In this document: piece after piece, positions 1 to 13,449 of the stretch | Layout: each line of letters opens with the position of its first letter | Position numbering within the stretch: the stretch's first letter is position 1 | From: Rhizophagus clarus | Taxonomy: Eukaryota > Glomeromycota > Glomeromycetes > Glomerales > Glomeraceae | Length of the DNA stretch: 64,000 nt | Assembly: GCA_015698045.1 (NCBI GenBank) | Contig: BLAL01000030.1 | Coordinates: 620,001 to 684,000 of the forward strand | Direction: 5' to 3' | Notes under the pieces: generated by a model | Told to the model about the DNA's origin: nothing | Seen by the model: the letters and a program-made list of their open reading frames with translations, nothing else | Databases searched by the model: none | Position numbers and translations under genes: made by a program

Positions 1-2
1 CT

Positions 3-1391
3 TTAACTTATCCATTGATAACTGTTAGTTCTCGCCTTCAAGTACAAAAAGATACAAAGGGAGCCGACGCTTACAAAGTGATAATGTTATAATTATTGTT
101 CAAAGAAAAATTTCACCTTTGATATTAATAAATTATGATTCATTAGGGAGGAAGAGATACTATTGTCAAGATTTTAAAAAATGAGGGCTTTAGTGGATTA
201 TACTCGTAAGAATTAAATTTAAAATCATTTCATCAAAATTTGTAGTCCAAGTTAAGCAGGTCATATTAATTAATGCCTCCCCAAGAAATGGTTGAAAAAG
301 AAACTTAAATTAATATAATCAACTTAACTTGGATATAATATACTATATATTGTTCCTTGTATATACATTATTTTTTTAAAAAAAATATATATATATATAT
401 GTATAGAGGTTTAAATTCGGCCATATTCGGGATTGCGTTGACAAATGGTACGTTCGCTTCATGTTATATTTTGATGAGAATTATAGTGTAGCTTTGAGAA
501 AACTTAACATTTTTTTTTTTTTTTTTTTACTTTGGGTAAATTCAAATTAGGTGTTTACTATTATTTTTATGAGACTATAAAAACAGTTTTTGAAAAGAAT
601 AAACGTCCAATGTCAGTCATAGAATCCATGATCGCTGGTGCAATAGCTGGTTCAGCTACAGTTTTAGTTACAAACCCAATTTGGGTGGTAAATGTAAGTC
701 TTTAAACAAAAAAGATTTTTTTTTTTTTTTTTAAAAAAAAAATAATAATAATAATTAATTAAATTCATTTAAAAAAGACTCGAATGACAGTCACACGCAA
801 AGAATCTGTAGATGAAAATGAGAAACAAAAACATAAAAAATTAGGGACCATCTCAACGATCTTGAAAATCATTAAAGAGGATGGACCTAAAGGTTTTTGG
901 CAGGGAGTTATTCCAGCTCTTATTCTGGTTATTAATCCAATTATTCAATATACTGTATATGAACAATTAAAGGCTCGAATAGAAGAAAGGTTCAAAAAAT
1001 TAGGAAACATTGATTTTTTTTTATTAGGAGCCATTAGTAAACTCATTGCTACCGCTTCTACTTATCCTTATATGTAAGTTATAAATCTTTTTTTATACGT
1101 ATATGTAAATACATCCTTATGTATATTATATATAATTGTTTTCATTTATTTTTTAGTGTTATTAAATCACGTATGCAGTTACGTCAAACTGATGACGGAC
1201 ATTATAAAAATACATGGGATGGACTTCAAAAAATCATCGCAAATGAAGGTTACAGTGGTCTTTATAAAGGAATTACATCAAAATTACTCCAATCAGTTTT
1301 GACTGCTGCATTTTTATTCATGTATAAGGAAGCTTTATTCAAGTTTTCCGTCAAATTTTTAACATTAATGAAAATCAAAAATGTTCAATGA
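3..1391 (+). CDS. Peroxisomal adenine nucleotide carrier (PMP47/ANT1/SLC25A17-like), 5' partial
   Basis: Six exons: <3-77, 147-205, 407-447, 551-693, 778-1073, 1157-1391. Phases agree at every junction and give 282 visible codons; only the first few tens of residues lie outside the window. It is a mitochondrial carrier family protein with three repeats carrying Px(D/E)xx(K/R)-like signatures. NPIWVVNTRM (end of exon 4 into exon 5) and NPIIQYTVYEQLK (exon 5) are typical of the PMP47/SLC25A17 peroxisomal branch, which imports ATP or other adenine nucleotides for beta-oxidation. There is no obvious frame damage. The assignment rests on motif memory; another peroxisomal or mitochondrial SLC25 member is possible but less likely. 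Confidence 0.85.
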
Positions 1392-4206
1392 AAAATTTGG
1401 GAAATTAATTTTTTGGCCAAAATTACGTTTTATTTCCTCGTGATTATAATAATTAATAATTTATTTAATAATTCAAATTGTAGATGAGATATAGTTTATC
1501 CTCGATTAAGAATAAATTAAACTATAATGAAATTCGCGAAACTGTTGGGACAATGTTTATGGAAAAGATTTTACTTTACATTCCCTAATTTATAAATTCC
1601 ATTGTTCTGCTAATAATCTCTAAGGTACATTCAGAAATAAATGTACACGGACTTTGATGATTGAAATTTTACTTTTTAAATAAATAAAAAAAAAATGGGC
1701 GGGGGAAATATGATAAAAAAAAAAAATTTTTTTGTTTGATGATATAAGCGTGTGATCAAATCAAAGTTTACTCATTTAAAATCAATTTTCATCTGGAATT
1801 TGCATAAAGTTAGAATACATGTATGGTATGGATTAACTGTACGAACAAATATTGCGTTATATCTTCTTCTTTTCATGTAATTATTTTTACTCACGATAAA
1901 AATAATTGTACCACGGGGATTTATACATATACGGATAAAACAAGTAATTATTTATCATATTCATTTATATAAATCTTATCAAATTTAAGAGAATAAGGAA
2001 TAAAAAGCAAATTTTAAAAAAAGCAAACCGAAAACCACAAGATCGTGCATTAAAAGCATTTGATAATTTTTTTTTCTCGATCACAAAATCTATGTTGTGT
2101 AACTTTGCAAATATTTTACTTTCTTTTATGCTGTTAATAAGGTAAAGAACCGCTTAAAAAGCAGAGAAACAGTGGATTCCAAGGGAAAATGAATCAACCT
2201 GAAGAAGTTAAGAGTTAACTGAACGACAAAACAACATTAACAAAGGGTAGTTATGGGGGAAAACCTGAGTCATGAAATAATAACTCACGATAAGGTTAAA
2301 GATTTCTTTAATGTAATTAAAATCTCTCTATTTAGTAATCAACACTCTGAGAATGTTTACCAAATATTTATTGTAGATAAAAACAAGAAAAGAATTTTTC
2401 ATGCGGGATAAAATGTTTGTGCATATTTATGTCGAAAGACTCGCATATAATCGCACAGACAAATCGATGAATGATAACTTTTTTTTTTATGATACTTCAA
2501 AGATTTCGTTTAAAAAAAAAAAGATTGGATTCCTTACTTCCTTTTAATTGGATATATTATATTTATATATACATACATAATATATATTATACTGAACGAA
2601 TCATTTTCTGAAATCGAAAGGGTTGGAAAGGTTCAAATTTTGATTTCTTTTTTGTTAATCAATTTTAAGATTCATCGATGACCCGAAATGCGAATCCTTA
2701 CCGTTCTAATCATTTTTTCTTGCCCGGTAACTGTGAGATTAAAAATCTAGATTTTTTCTCTCGATATAAGCGTATATAGTAAATATTTATGAAGATAACA
2801 GCAGGTTTCTTTTGACTTGGTGAAATGTTTGACAGAGTTTCAGTTTGTGTCGTGCGGGATTTGTGGCGCATTGCATGAAATTTACTATATTTATAACTTA
2901 TTAATAAGATAAATTATATATTATTACGTAATTTATATTTATATTTATATTTATATAGGTACTGTATAAAAAAAAAAGTTACATCGGCTATTTTTATGAC
3001 GAATTTTGCCGGTAAACCCAAATTACTGAAAAAATAAAAACTTTTGCAATTTAAGGTCTTTCAACCGTTCACGCATTCACGCATAAAAACTTCATACATT
3101 ATTCCACAATCAGGTTCTTTAAAACTGATGTAATGTTACATAAAAAACTTTATATTTATTTAATCAATTAAAAATTTCGTTTACCTAATTTTTTTTCATA
3201 CTATTTATCGAATGTTCCCCTTCTTATCTGATATCATTAAAAGAAAGTACGGAATACGGATATTATGTCGGACGAAAGTATATTAATTTGATTAATTTGG
3301 CTGAATTAATTCAAGTTCACTTTCCTATTAAAATATTAAGATTTAAACTCACGTGATGTAAAATAAAATTACTTTGTTTACAAGAAAAAGAATGAATTTC
3401 TTTGATCTCTCCTATCTTTTACCTTTTCGGTAAAAATTTTCAATAGACGTTGTACCTTTTTTGAAATATTTCTCCGATAGTTCAATGCATATTAAGAGTT
3501 GAAATTATTTATTTATATTTCTGTTTCCTGTATTAAATATCAGTAATACGATAATATAAAATCTTTTTAAATAATGATTATTTATTCATTGAACCCAGAA
3601 TAAGCAATGAATCGAAAAAAAAAAAAAAAAATTTTTTTTTTATAACGATTACTTTAGAATTCTTGTGTTGCAGGGAGACAACAAAAAAAACCAGTAGTTT
3701 TATGCATATATCATCGTGTAACCTTGCTTTCTTTTCGTTACCCCACAGGCATCTGTTTAATTATTAAACGTTAAAGACAAGTAAATTTTTTAAAGATATT
3801 TCATGTAAAGTAATAATCCTCAAGTGTGAATTTTGAGTTATATCTTTGTTATGATTTGGCTTTTGTTTTTTCATTCCTTCGCTTCTTTGTTTTTGTTCTA
3901 TTCTGTTAAATTATCTGCGTCTTATCGCCCAAACCAGTACACAATTATAACTCTTCCAGGTATAGTAAATCAAAAACCTGTTTAATCTTATTTGTCAGTT
4001 CATTTTATTTGTGTTCGTAAAGCAAAAAAAAAAAAACACAACAAAAAAATTAATAAAAGGACTAACATCCCACATCCCCCTCCCGCGCTCTTTGCAGCAC
4101 TTTCTTAACTGTTTGTGTCGCCTAATTTTTTTCAAAAAAATCATTTTCTCTTGAAAATCCTAAGTAAAAAAAATTTTTTTTTTATATACAGTGTATTACA
4201 TCCAAG

Positions 4207-4237
<31 letters not shown>

Positions 4238-5095
4238 AGTAATACTTCCTTTTTTATTTATATTATATTATTGTATTTTCTTTTGCTGCTCTGTGAGACA
4301 AAATTTTTTTTCCAACGGTTAGTTTCATAAAAGAACCCAAAAAATAATTTTTTTTTTACGTTATCGCAGACCATTACTTATTTAATATATTATTTACATT
4401 ATTACATATATAGTATAAGCTGATTAAACTCCACGTACAAACTATTAGAGTACTACGCATACAACTGAAATAACAACAAAAACATTCGTCATCAATAACA
4501 ACACAATAAATTTACTCCATCATTATCCGAATCAATAACAATTCATTTTTTCCTTTTCTCGACTTGCTAGTTATAAATACTTCACTTTTAGTTGTCGTAT
4601 CTTAAGGTTTGTGTTGTTCTCTTTTTGAATCCGAGTTTACAAAGCTGTTAATGTCGCCGGTTTGGTTAAAGTAAAAAAATATATATACATAAAAGTATAA
4701 AGGTAAGTGGATTTTTTTTTTTTTTTCAATACATGTGAACTTGGGAAAAGATTATTAATTATTCTTCTTTTTAAAATTAATTGATTTGAATCTTTTCGGT
4801 TTTTATCCACTGTTGTTTATCTTTACTTTAAATTGAATTTATTATAAACACACTTTATTTTTAAACTACAATATTCTTTAAAAACCGTTGTTTATTCATT
4901 CAAACTGTTTTTTTTTGTTATTTATTATATCTCTCCAAAAAAAAAACGATATAAACAAACGTTTTATTTTTTTTATTTTTATTTTTTTTTTTCAACCCAA
5001 CAAAAACCGTTATTTTGTTTTTTTTTATTTATTACTCGATATAAATAACTCTTTCGGTTTCACTTCTATCAATTTTTTTTTTTTTCTTTCTCATT
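1392..5095. other. Long intergenic region, no gene seen
   Basis: About 3.7 kb of AT-rich DNA between two same-strand genes. It holds many poly-A and poly-T runs, including an A15/T10 head-to-head pair near 3617-3642 and a T/A pair near 4207-4234, but no exon chain I could build. AAG|GTAAGT near 4702 could be the donor of a 5'-UTR intron of the downstream zinc-finger gene, and 4890-5095 is a pyrimidine-rich leader. No RNA gene was recognised. Confidence 0.6.
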
Positions 5096-6708
5096 ATGAA
5101 TTCTCTTTACAACTTTACGTCTTTTGATTCTTTATATAATTATTCCCCGCTTCAATATCAATTAAATCAATATCAATTACAATATCAACAAGCTATACCA
5201 TCAACTATATTGACCTCTAATTTTCTTGACCAATCTCCGCCCTCTCCCTCTTCACCTACAGAAGCAGTCGCTTTAGCTTACGCTCAACAACACGCTTGTA
5301 GCAATAATAGTTCACCGCATCATAAAGTCTTTCAATCACAACAGGAACAAACTCATCAATCAGATATTTATATTTCTGATTATCCTTCTCCTCGCGTAGA
5401 CCCTTACGATTCGACTGACTTGAACGGAATAATGACAGAAAATTCTCAAGTTACCACCTCTTCTCCACCATCTTTCTCAAGTGAATTACATGATACCAAA
5501 CCGGTGACTATTAGTGGAGGTCATGGAAGTCACGAAGCATATCCTTCCACTCCCACAACGTATGTATAATCTTAATAAGTTACAATTTTGAGATCAAATG
5601 ATTTTTCTATTATTGTCATAACTTTTTACAACAATTAACTTCTCTCCCTTCCTCCCCTCCCCCTCTTTTTTCCCTCTTTATATCTATTCAAAAAAAAAAT
5701 TATTCGGTTAGATATGCTTCAGCTTCGTATCCCGCATCTACAGCACCCACCACCACGGCCTACCTTACTCCTGGAAATGGTAAGCATCTTACATTTTTTT
5801 TTCAATATGTTCTTTCTTTAATTATCAACATTCTAATCTTTTTAAAATTTTAATAATATAGAAACTACTACAGGTGATGCAAATTCCGAAAATTGGAATG
5901 GGTCATCCCCATTCGGTTCTTATCATTCCGGAAAACAACCTAAAGGTTTTGATGAAAGGGCTATAGATCCCACTTTCTTTAGTGATCCTTCAATGATAAA
6001 ACCTAACGGTCCAAATACTACTTCTCCGATGACTTATTACGGACAAGGCTCTGTAGGTTATGATCGAAATGGCATGCAGCATCACGGGACCGGCTTTCCG
6101 CCAGGATTGCCACCAACGCCACAAGATTACCCTATGTCGATGGGAAGGTACTCCAATGGTAATAACTTAGGATTGCCACCTAGCTCAAATGGGAATACTC
6201 CAAAATCATCACCAGGACAACAAAGGCCTTCAACTGTCCCAACGCCTCAAGCCATGATGACCACCTTTAGTTCGAAGACCGTTTCCTCAACTCCAAAAAG
6301 GTACAAGTGTAATATTTGTCAAAAAAGGTTCACTAGACCAAGTTCTTTGCAGACACACATGTATAGTCACACTGGAGAAAAACGTAAGTTTGTTTAAATT
6401 ATATAATCTCTCAAATGCACAACGTCCAATTTTTTCATTCCACGAACAACTGATGATTTAATTATAATAACGGGTCTTTTATCATCATTCATCATTCAAC
6501 TTTTTCAAAATATTTCTATTTTAATATTTCAGCCTTTAAATGTCCAATTGAGGGATGTGGTCGTCATTTCTCAGTTGTTAGTAATCTTCGCCGCCACCAA
6601 AAAATTCACACGAGTAATGTGAGTCCCGTTTTCATATTTTGTCACCTTATTATTTATATTTGTCACAAATATTAGTTTCAAAAAAAAAAATTTCTACTTT
6701 TATAGTAA
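5096..6708 (+). CDS. C2H2 zinc-finger transcription factor (Azf1/CMR3-like)
   Basis: Exons 5096-5559, 5712-5779, 5862-6383, 6533-6618 and a last exon holding only the stop TAA at 6706-6708; 380 residues. The N-terminal 300 residues are low complexity, rich in Gln, Tyr, Ser, Thr, Pro and Gly, as in activation regions. Two adjacent C2H2 fingers end the protein, separated by a canonical TGEKP linker created exactly at the exon 3/4 junction. Finger 1 contains KRFTRPSSLQTH and finger 2 CxIEGCGRHFSVVSNLRRH, a pair widespread in fungal regulators. The start is the first ATG after a pyrimidine-rich leader. If the last intron is retained, the frame runs 18 more codons to TAG at 6673. The target genes cannot be read from sequence. 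Confidence 0.82.
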
Positions 6709-8182
6709 TGAACAATCGACCTCCTCTTTGTATTTAGCGTTAGGAATTTTTCTATTAAACACAACACAACAAACATCAAATGCAACAACATGAAAAAACC
6801 TAAAAATCATTTTAAACCGCGAATTTTACCAATCAAATACCACTTGATTTATTATTGCAAGACGAAATAATGATGATAGTTCTGTATTATTCAAAATATA
6901 ACGTAACCAACCAAGCCTTGCGGTTTTATTTTTCTTTTTTTTTCCTTTTCTTTTTTTTTTTCTTTACTTTTCATATTCTACTAACCTCCTTGTATATGAG
7001 TTTGTACGTAATTCGTCTAAAAAAAAAACAAATAGAGAGAAAGATTGGTCGATTTCAACAAAAAAAAAAAGCCAAAAAAAACAAAAAGTTTAACAAGCAA
7101 TTTCACGTTTTTTTTTTTCGATTTTTTTTAACATTCGTCAATTATTGCTTGACTTACAAAAAAAAAAAAAATTATGTTTTCTTTATATTTTTTAATCCGT
7201 GTAAATTTTGATAATTTTCGAATATGATTTTATTTTCATGGTATATTAGTAGTCATTTACATAAAATGGATTGATTCCCTTTCTCTATATTATATGAAAA
7301 ATTTTTTTCCTTTTTTTGTACAGTTGTTTTTACCTTACATTTATTAGTTTAAATTATTCTCTTTTTTTTTTTTTAAAAAAAAAAAAAAGAAATACGCAAA
7401 ATCAGCTTTTTTTTAGTTTGAGAGATTTATCATAGTTTTATATAAATATCGGTTAATTACGGAAATATATATAGTATATATTACATTAAAAAAAATTATA
7501 TATATATAATTTATGAAAATTTTTCAAAAAAAAAAGACATATTTTCCTTTGTATTGTATATTGCTGGGATTTGTATTAGGCATAATGGTATATAAATGAT
7601 ATTTTTTTAGGGTTTACTCCGGATTTACTGTATTAGGTATTTCTCATAGTAAAAATTTATAATATATACTGTATATATATATATATGGTAAATAAAAAAA
7701 ATTTAATTAATTTATCAATATCAACACTTATTTTTTCAAAGAAAACTATTAACTTTATTTTACGTAAATATGAAAAAACACAAGATATAAAAATATGAGA
7801 GATAAAAGAGAAAAAGAAAGGGTTAAGAAAAATTCGATTAAAAGAACGGAGTAAAAAAAAGGTCTATATATGTATATATAACAATACTGAAAAAGAAAAA
7901 GAAAAAAAAATTGTTAACGAATTATATTTTATACTTTTACTATCCAGAGTAAAAAAAAAAAAAAAAAAGAAGAAAAGAAAGAGTTTGCCCTATTTTTGTA
8001 ATATACATAAATATTAAATTTATATGTTGAACTTTGAGCAAATAACTTTTTTTTTTCTTTTTAATTGAATGTAAATCATCATATCCTTTGCAAATAATAT
8101 ATAATATCTACAAACAATAAAATTCTGACAGAATATTTTTTTTTAAAAAAAAAAGTCTTTGATAAATGTAAACAACTATATA
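6709..8182. other. Convergent 3' spacer with homopolymers
   Basis: Spacer between the convergent zinc-finger and Seb1-like genes. It is packed with poly-T followed by poly-A runs, for example near 6947-6962, 7072-7084, 7147-7162, 7363-7389 and 7952-7969. No gene or structured RNA was recognised; it presumably holds both 3' UTRs. Confidence 0.6.
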
Positions 8183-11100
8183 TCAATCCCATCTTGATTT
8201 TTTTACATTTTCACGATAATGTTCATCATCTCTGTCCACACTAAATTGTTCTCTTTCCCGTTTTTTACCAGGTGAAGGGTTTGATGGAGATGATATTTCA
8301 TTTCTTTGACTAATATTATTACTATGATTATCATTGGTTGAATTAATATCCGTGTTCTGTTGTGGGGGAGTTTGATCAGCAGATTGTAACGGATTTTCAG
8401 GAGAATATTTTTGATCCGCCAAATTTTGTCCTTTTTCCGACCGAGAATTTCGATGGGGTGAATAAGGACGTCTTACAGGCGAAGCTGAACCTTCCCATGA
8501 TGCATCGGAAAATTTTCTTGATTCTGACGAACGACGTGAACTATCATCTAAATCATAACCATCCCGGTCCCGATCCCGATCCCTTCTATTGCGATGTCCT
8601 GGACTTTCAAATAATGGACCTATTTTTTTATTGGCCGATCCACTCGAAAATCCTTCCCCAATAACTATATCAGGTTCTTCAACGACAACCCCGCCTACCA
8701 CAGGTCTACCTCCTGTACCACCACATTTGCTAGTAATTAACCACTTCCTATCCGTTTCTGTTAGTCTACTAAGTGGAATTAAAGATTCTCCTGATGGGAA
8801 ATCAAAACAGTCTTTTGGACCGAACCCCACACCCCATCGTACCTAAAAAAAATAAGAAAAATTAATGTTAACAAAAATGAATTAAATAACCAATTAATGA
8901 AAAAACAATTGAGACTAGGTTTATGATAATTTTGATAAACCTTTAAGGAGGATCTCACTTTCATCCGAACACCTCGAAGCGCTCTCGCAGCAGCCGCTCG
9001 TGTTTCCATTTTCACGAATCCATGATTTTTATCGTAGTTGAGCTATAATTAAGAAAAGAAAATTAAAAATAATTACGTATGAAATATCCATTTACTATGT
9101 AATTTATTTAATCATATACCGTAACGGTTGATACTGGGCCATGTTTAGCAAATATATCTTCGATATATTGTTTAGTCATATGTTCCATAACACTTCCAAC
9201 ATAAAGCGTTCGACTCAATACTATAAAAAGGTGATACGTTCAAAAATTAAATAATTAGATTTTAATAAAAGTGTCGCAATAACCAAATTATTCTCGTCAA
9301 TTGTACCTTTAATTACATCTCTTCCAACGTTTTGGTCTTCATATACAACACAAACATCCCCGCTATGTTGTTGTGATTGTTGAGGTTGTGTTTGTACAGT
9401 TTGATTTGGAAGAATTTGTTGTTGATTTGGCCCAGTTTGTCCTTGTGGCTGAGTAATATGGTGAGGTGGAGGTAATTGATGCCCCGGTGGTGGTAAAGGC
9501 TGTCCCGATTGTGATCCTGGCATGACTTGTTGACCTTGTTGAGGCATCGGGTGAACCATTGGTGGTTGACCCGGAGGAGGTTGTGTTGGGTGACCAGGAG
9601 GTGGCACGTGATGTCCCGGAGGAGGTATTGGCTGTCCTGGTGGTGGTATTTGATGTCCTGGAGGTTGGGTCGGAAAACCTGGAGGTGGAGGATTACTTTG
9701 GAAGGGAGGTTGTTGACCGGAAGCCTGATTCATAGGAATTTGATATTGAGATCCATTCGATTGCGGCGGTGGTGGACCGTTAGGATTCCATTGTTGAGGT
9801 GGAGGGATATTTTGTTGATTTGTCCAAGGAGGAATGGGAAATGGCGGAGGTTGAGGTTGATAATGTTCTGGAGGTGGTGGCATACTACCGGGTGGAATTT
9901 GTTGTGGTTGTTGGCCGGGAGCGGCCCAATTTTGTGGTGGTGGTTGATATTGAAAAGATGGTACTGAAGGCATGCTTGTCGTATTTGGTAGCACCGAAGG
10001 TTGCTGAATTTGTTGTGGTTGACCGGGCGGAATTTGTGGTTGTGCTACAGAAATTGGTGGTATATTTTGCGATGGTGTAAATAATTGATTCGCCATCAAA
10101 TTGAATTGATCCTGATTAAATTGTGACATGGATGCGGTTGAAGCCGTGCTTGTTGCCGCTTGAACTCTAAACCCGTAAAAACAATAAATAATAAATAAGA
10201 AGATGTTGATATTTTAATATAAGTTCTTATTATCATATTCAGTTAAAGGGTAAATGATGCTATATGAGTTTTTATATGATCATCGCTCGAACCGGGGGGA
10301 AAAAATCAGGATCACGTGCAACTTAAAAAGAGCTGTTTTTGATTTTAAGAATTTAATCGTATTTATGAATTATAATGTAGAAACTCAAATAAACTCTGTA
10401 TAAGAATTAAATAAAATGTTTATTAAACGATTAATTATTTTTTTTTTCTTTTTTTCTTTTAAAAAAAAAAAAAAAAATTTACTAGAGAGAGTTTGTGTAT
10501 ATATTATTGATGCAGGCATTTTAATGTTTTGGATTTTTTTCTTTTTTTTTTTTTTTTTGAAAAAAAATTTCTTGTATTAACTTAAAAAAAAAGTTGCATA
10601 CTATGTACAAGTGAAGGGTATAAGATGTTAAGGGAAATTAAATAAAAAAGAAGTCTCGAAAAAAAATTCAATGTTAATTAACCAATGAGCAATCAAAAAT
10701 CATATAACATCATTTAAATCTTTAATCAATTTACTTACGCGTTAAGTGATAAAGCATTATTATTAATCAACGATTTCTCAGCATTATTTTTATCATTATT
10801 TTGCATCCCAGCGTCATCTGCTTCATCCATATCTCCATAATCGAATTCAAGAGGATCATGCATCGTTGAACTATTTCCTTTCAAACTAACATTTGGATTA
10901 TATGATTGCACATAACCATTGTTCATTGTAGGTTGATGATTTAATGTACTTGTAGGTGGTAAATTAACATTATTATTATAAGGAATTGTTGTATTTGGTT
11001 GCATAGGAGCAGGATTTATCGCTTGGGAAGATAAAAATGATGGGATATTTAAAGTCCCTTGTGTAAGATTATTTAAAGTAGCTAATAACGCTGAAGAATC

Positions 11101-12515
11101 AAGTGTGGCCGCCGGGTTTAAAGTTGTTTGATCTAAAGGGTTGTCTAAAAAAAAAATTAATTTTTCATTTCTTTTAGATGGATCAATATTATAATTTATA
11201 ATACACATACATGGTGTGTGATTATCGCCTCCATTTGCATCATTCGTCATTGTTCTTTGTTGAAAATGGGCCTCTTTTATTTTTTGTAATACTTCTCTAC
11301 TATAAATACCACCATCTTTGCTAATCCATATATCTAGAACACGTTTCACTTTATCCTGTATTTTATTATATTATACGAGTTAATATCAATAAATAGTGAT
11401 TATAACCAACGCGATAACATTTATAATTATCAACATTGAAAAGTGAATATAATTGATTTTTATTCTCGGAAAAATTTTGAATAAACTGACAACGAAAGGA
11501 ATCAAAACTTCAAATAATTCACGTAAATTGAGATTTCCGAACTCCCAATTAACAAAAGACATTAAAGAACTACGCGAACTATTCAAGATCTGCATTTTGC
11601 TTCTTTTCGTGTTATTAATGAAAAAAAAAGAAATCAAAATAACATCTTCTTCACGTGATTCATACCTTATCATACTCTGGACATTGCATTATGTTTGAAA
11701 ACATTTCTTCCAATACTTTTTCGAACCTCTCTAGATATTCAGCGCCCGACCAACCAGAAGAATTAATATCATCTTTTTCTGCTACTGCAGTTTTTTGTCT
11801 TGCTGCCGCCTGTGATATTGAATCTAGAACATATAATGCACCCAATTTGTAATCGACCGAGCATCTCTGAATGAATTTCTGTACGCTGTATACAATATTT
11901 TTATATTGCTGAAAATTTTTCAGCGATATTTTGTTGGATCGGGTGCAGAGAATAAGGAAGACAGAAAGGACAAAATTTTAGGATTCATTTAAGGTTTTTA
12001 TGATGTTAATTGTTAATTAATGTATTTATATAATTTTAATTTATCTTCTTATGTAACACAAATATTATTACACTCGAGAGTTAAATTTATACTGAAGTTA
12101 AATGTATTTTACGATCTTAGCGAGAATAATAATATATTTTTATTTCAAATAAAGAGTCAATAAACGACTCACTATAACTCTTGCACTATAGAGTACAGGA
12201 GTTTTGATCTTTGAAAGCTATTCGTGATGTTTTTACAATCCGAACAAAGTTTTTTTTTTACTATATAATTATACTCTCATCTGTGGTTTTTTTTTACTTA
12301 AATTTGTTGTTAACTATAATAACTTTTTTTTCCTTGAGCTTTTTTTGAAAAAGTTATAAGAAACTTTCCCACCAACTGATATTATTTCTCACCTTTGGGC
12401 TAGTCATCGCTATTCTCGTTAGATCTTTGATTTTCGACGCACTAATCCCAGGAGGTTTTCTCTCCAGGAGCTCATGTAATTTCCTTTCAAATTCTAAAAC
12501 TTCCTTAGTTGTCAT
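8183..12515 (-). CDS. Seb1/Nrd1-like RNA polymerase II termination and RNA-binding protein
   Basis: Eight exons, in transcript order 12515-12393, 11908-11666, 11355-11211, 11144-10739, 10166-9307, 9220-9120, 9042-8959, 8842-8183; all phases close and give 873 residues. Residues 1 to about 150 form a CTD-interacting domain (CID). A long Pro/Gln/Gly-rich linker follows. The RRM begins at VLSRTLYVG, whose first codon spans the exon 5/6 junction, and its RNP1 is NHGFVKM. After it comes the block RWGVGFGPKDCFDF...VVEEPDIVIG, highly characteristic of Seb1/Nrd1. The tail has RD/RS repeats and ends KKSRWD. The family binds the Ser-phosphorylated CTD and nascent RNA to direct 3'-end formation and termination in the nucleus. 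Confidence 0.9.
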
Positions 12516-13246
12516 TTATTTTTTATATTGATAAGGCTGGACAGAAAAAAAAAAAAATTTTTTTTTTTTGTTTCAAAAAAGAGCGTTTTTTTAAGAATTT
12601 TGTGAGGCTTTGTCACTTTATTTGGCCTAAAAATGACGAATCAGTTGACTAATCATACGAATTATGTGCTACAGAAAGTACTATATAGTCTAGCGGTGGC
12701 AATCAATAAAGACAATCCAACTGCGACCTAAAGTATTACAAATTTGAGGTGTCTCATGCTTTATTACGATTTTAGTTATTAAGTTATTATCAATCAAAAA
12801 TCTCAAAAAATGAAAATATAACGTGTGATTGACCAATATATTATTTTTATTTGTTAATCTACTAAATACATTTTCTTTCTGGTGTAAGTTAAGAATTTAT
12901 TTAAAAGTAGTAAAAATTAATGAAAAGTATATAGAATATACATTGAAATACAATTTTTAAATAGAAAAAAAAAATAAAAGATTTATAAAAAAAATTATTT
13001 TGTTAAAAATAAAATAGCTGAATTAATATATTATATTTAAGAACTATTATTTTTTTACAATTTAATAATAATAACATATATATTAAATTATTAATTCCAA
13101 ATTCTAAATTCCAAATTTCAAATTCTAATTTAAAAATGCAAACTTTTGATAATGGTATAATACTAGTATAATCTTCTATTATATTTTATTATTATATTAT
13201 TAATATAAATACTATAAAATTTTAATATATAATATTTTTATTTATA
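12516..13246. other. Intergenic, 5' flank of the Seb1-like gene
   Basis: AT-rich DNA upstream of the Seb1-like start, with a T/A homopolymer pair at about 12548-12570. Base composition falls to almost pure A/T after about 12950, the proximal edge of a decayed repeat block. No gene seen. Confidence 0.5.
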
Positions 13247-13449
13247 TAGTTAACTCTTGATATAACAAACTCTTAATATAATAATTTTTGTTAACATATA
13301 ATATTTAATCAATCCAATGCATCAAAATTCCTTATTATAGTAAAGTAGCCAATCAAATTACTTAAATTCTTTACTATAATCTTATGGTAAAGTTGAAGTA
13401 AAGTTAAAGTATAAAACTTAAAGTTTGTTATTATATCAAGAGTTAACTG
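13247..13449. repeat. Small MITE-like element with terminal inverted repeats
   Basis: The left arm AGTTAACTCTTGATATAAC (13248 onward) is matched by the reverse complement of the right arm ending at 13447, over about 24-27 nt with one 3-nt difference. Both ends abut TA dinucleotides. The element is about 200 bp without an ORF. The CAGTTAACTC-type end recalls pogo/Tigger-like (Tc1/mariner superfamily) termini. Origin from such a transposon is inferred. Confidence 0.6.

Noticed and set aside
9527..10080. Plus-strand Trp/Arg-rich and Val-rich open frames
   Set aside because: Antisense of the Pro/Gln-rich exon of the Seb1-like gene; composition explains the lack of stops.
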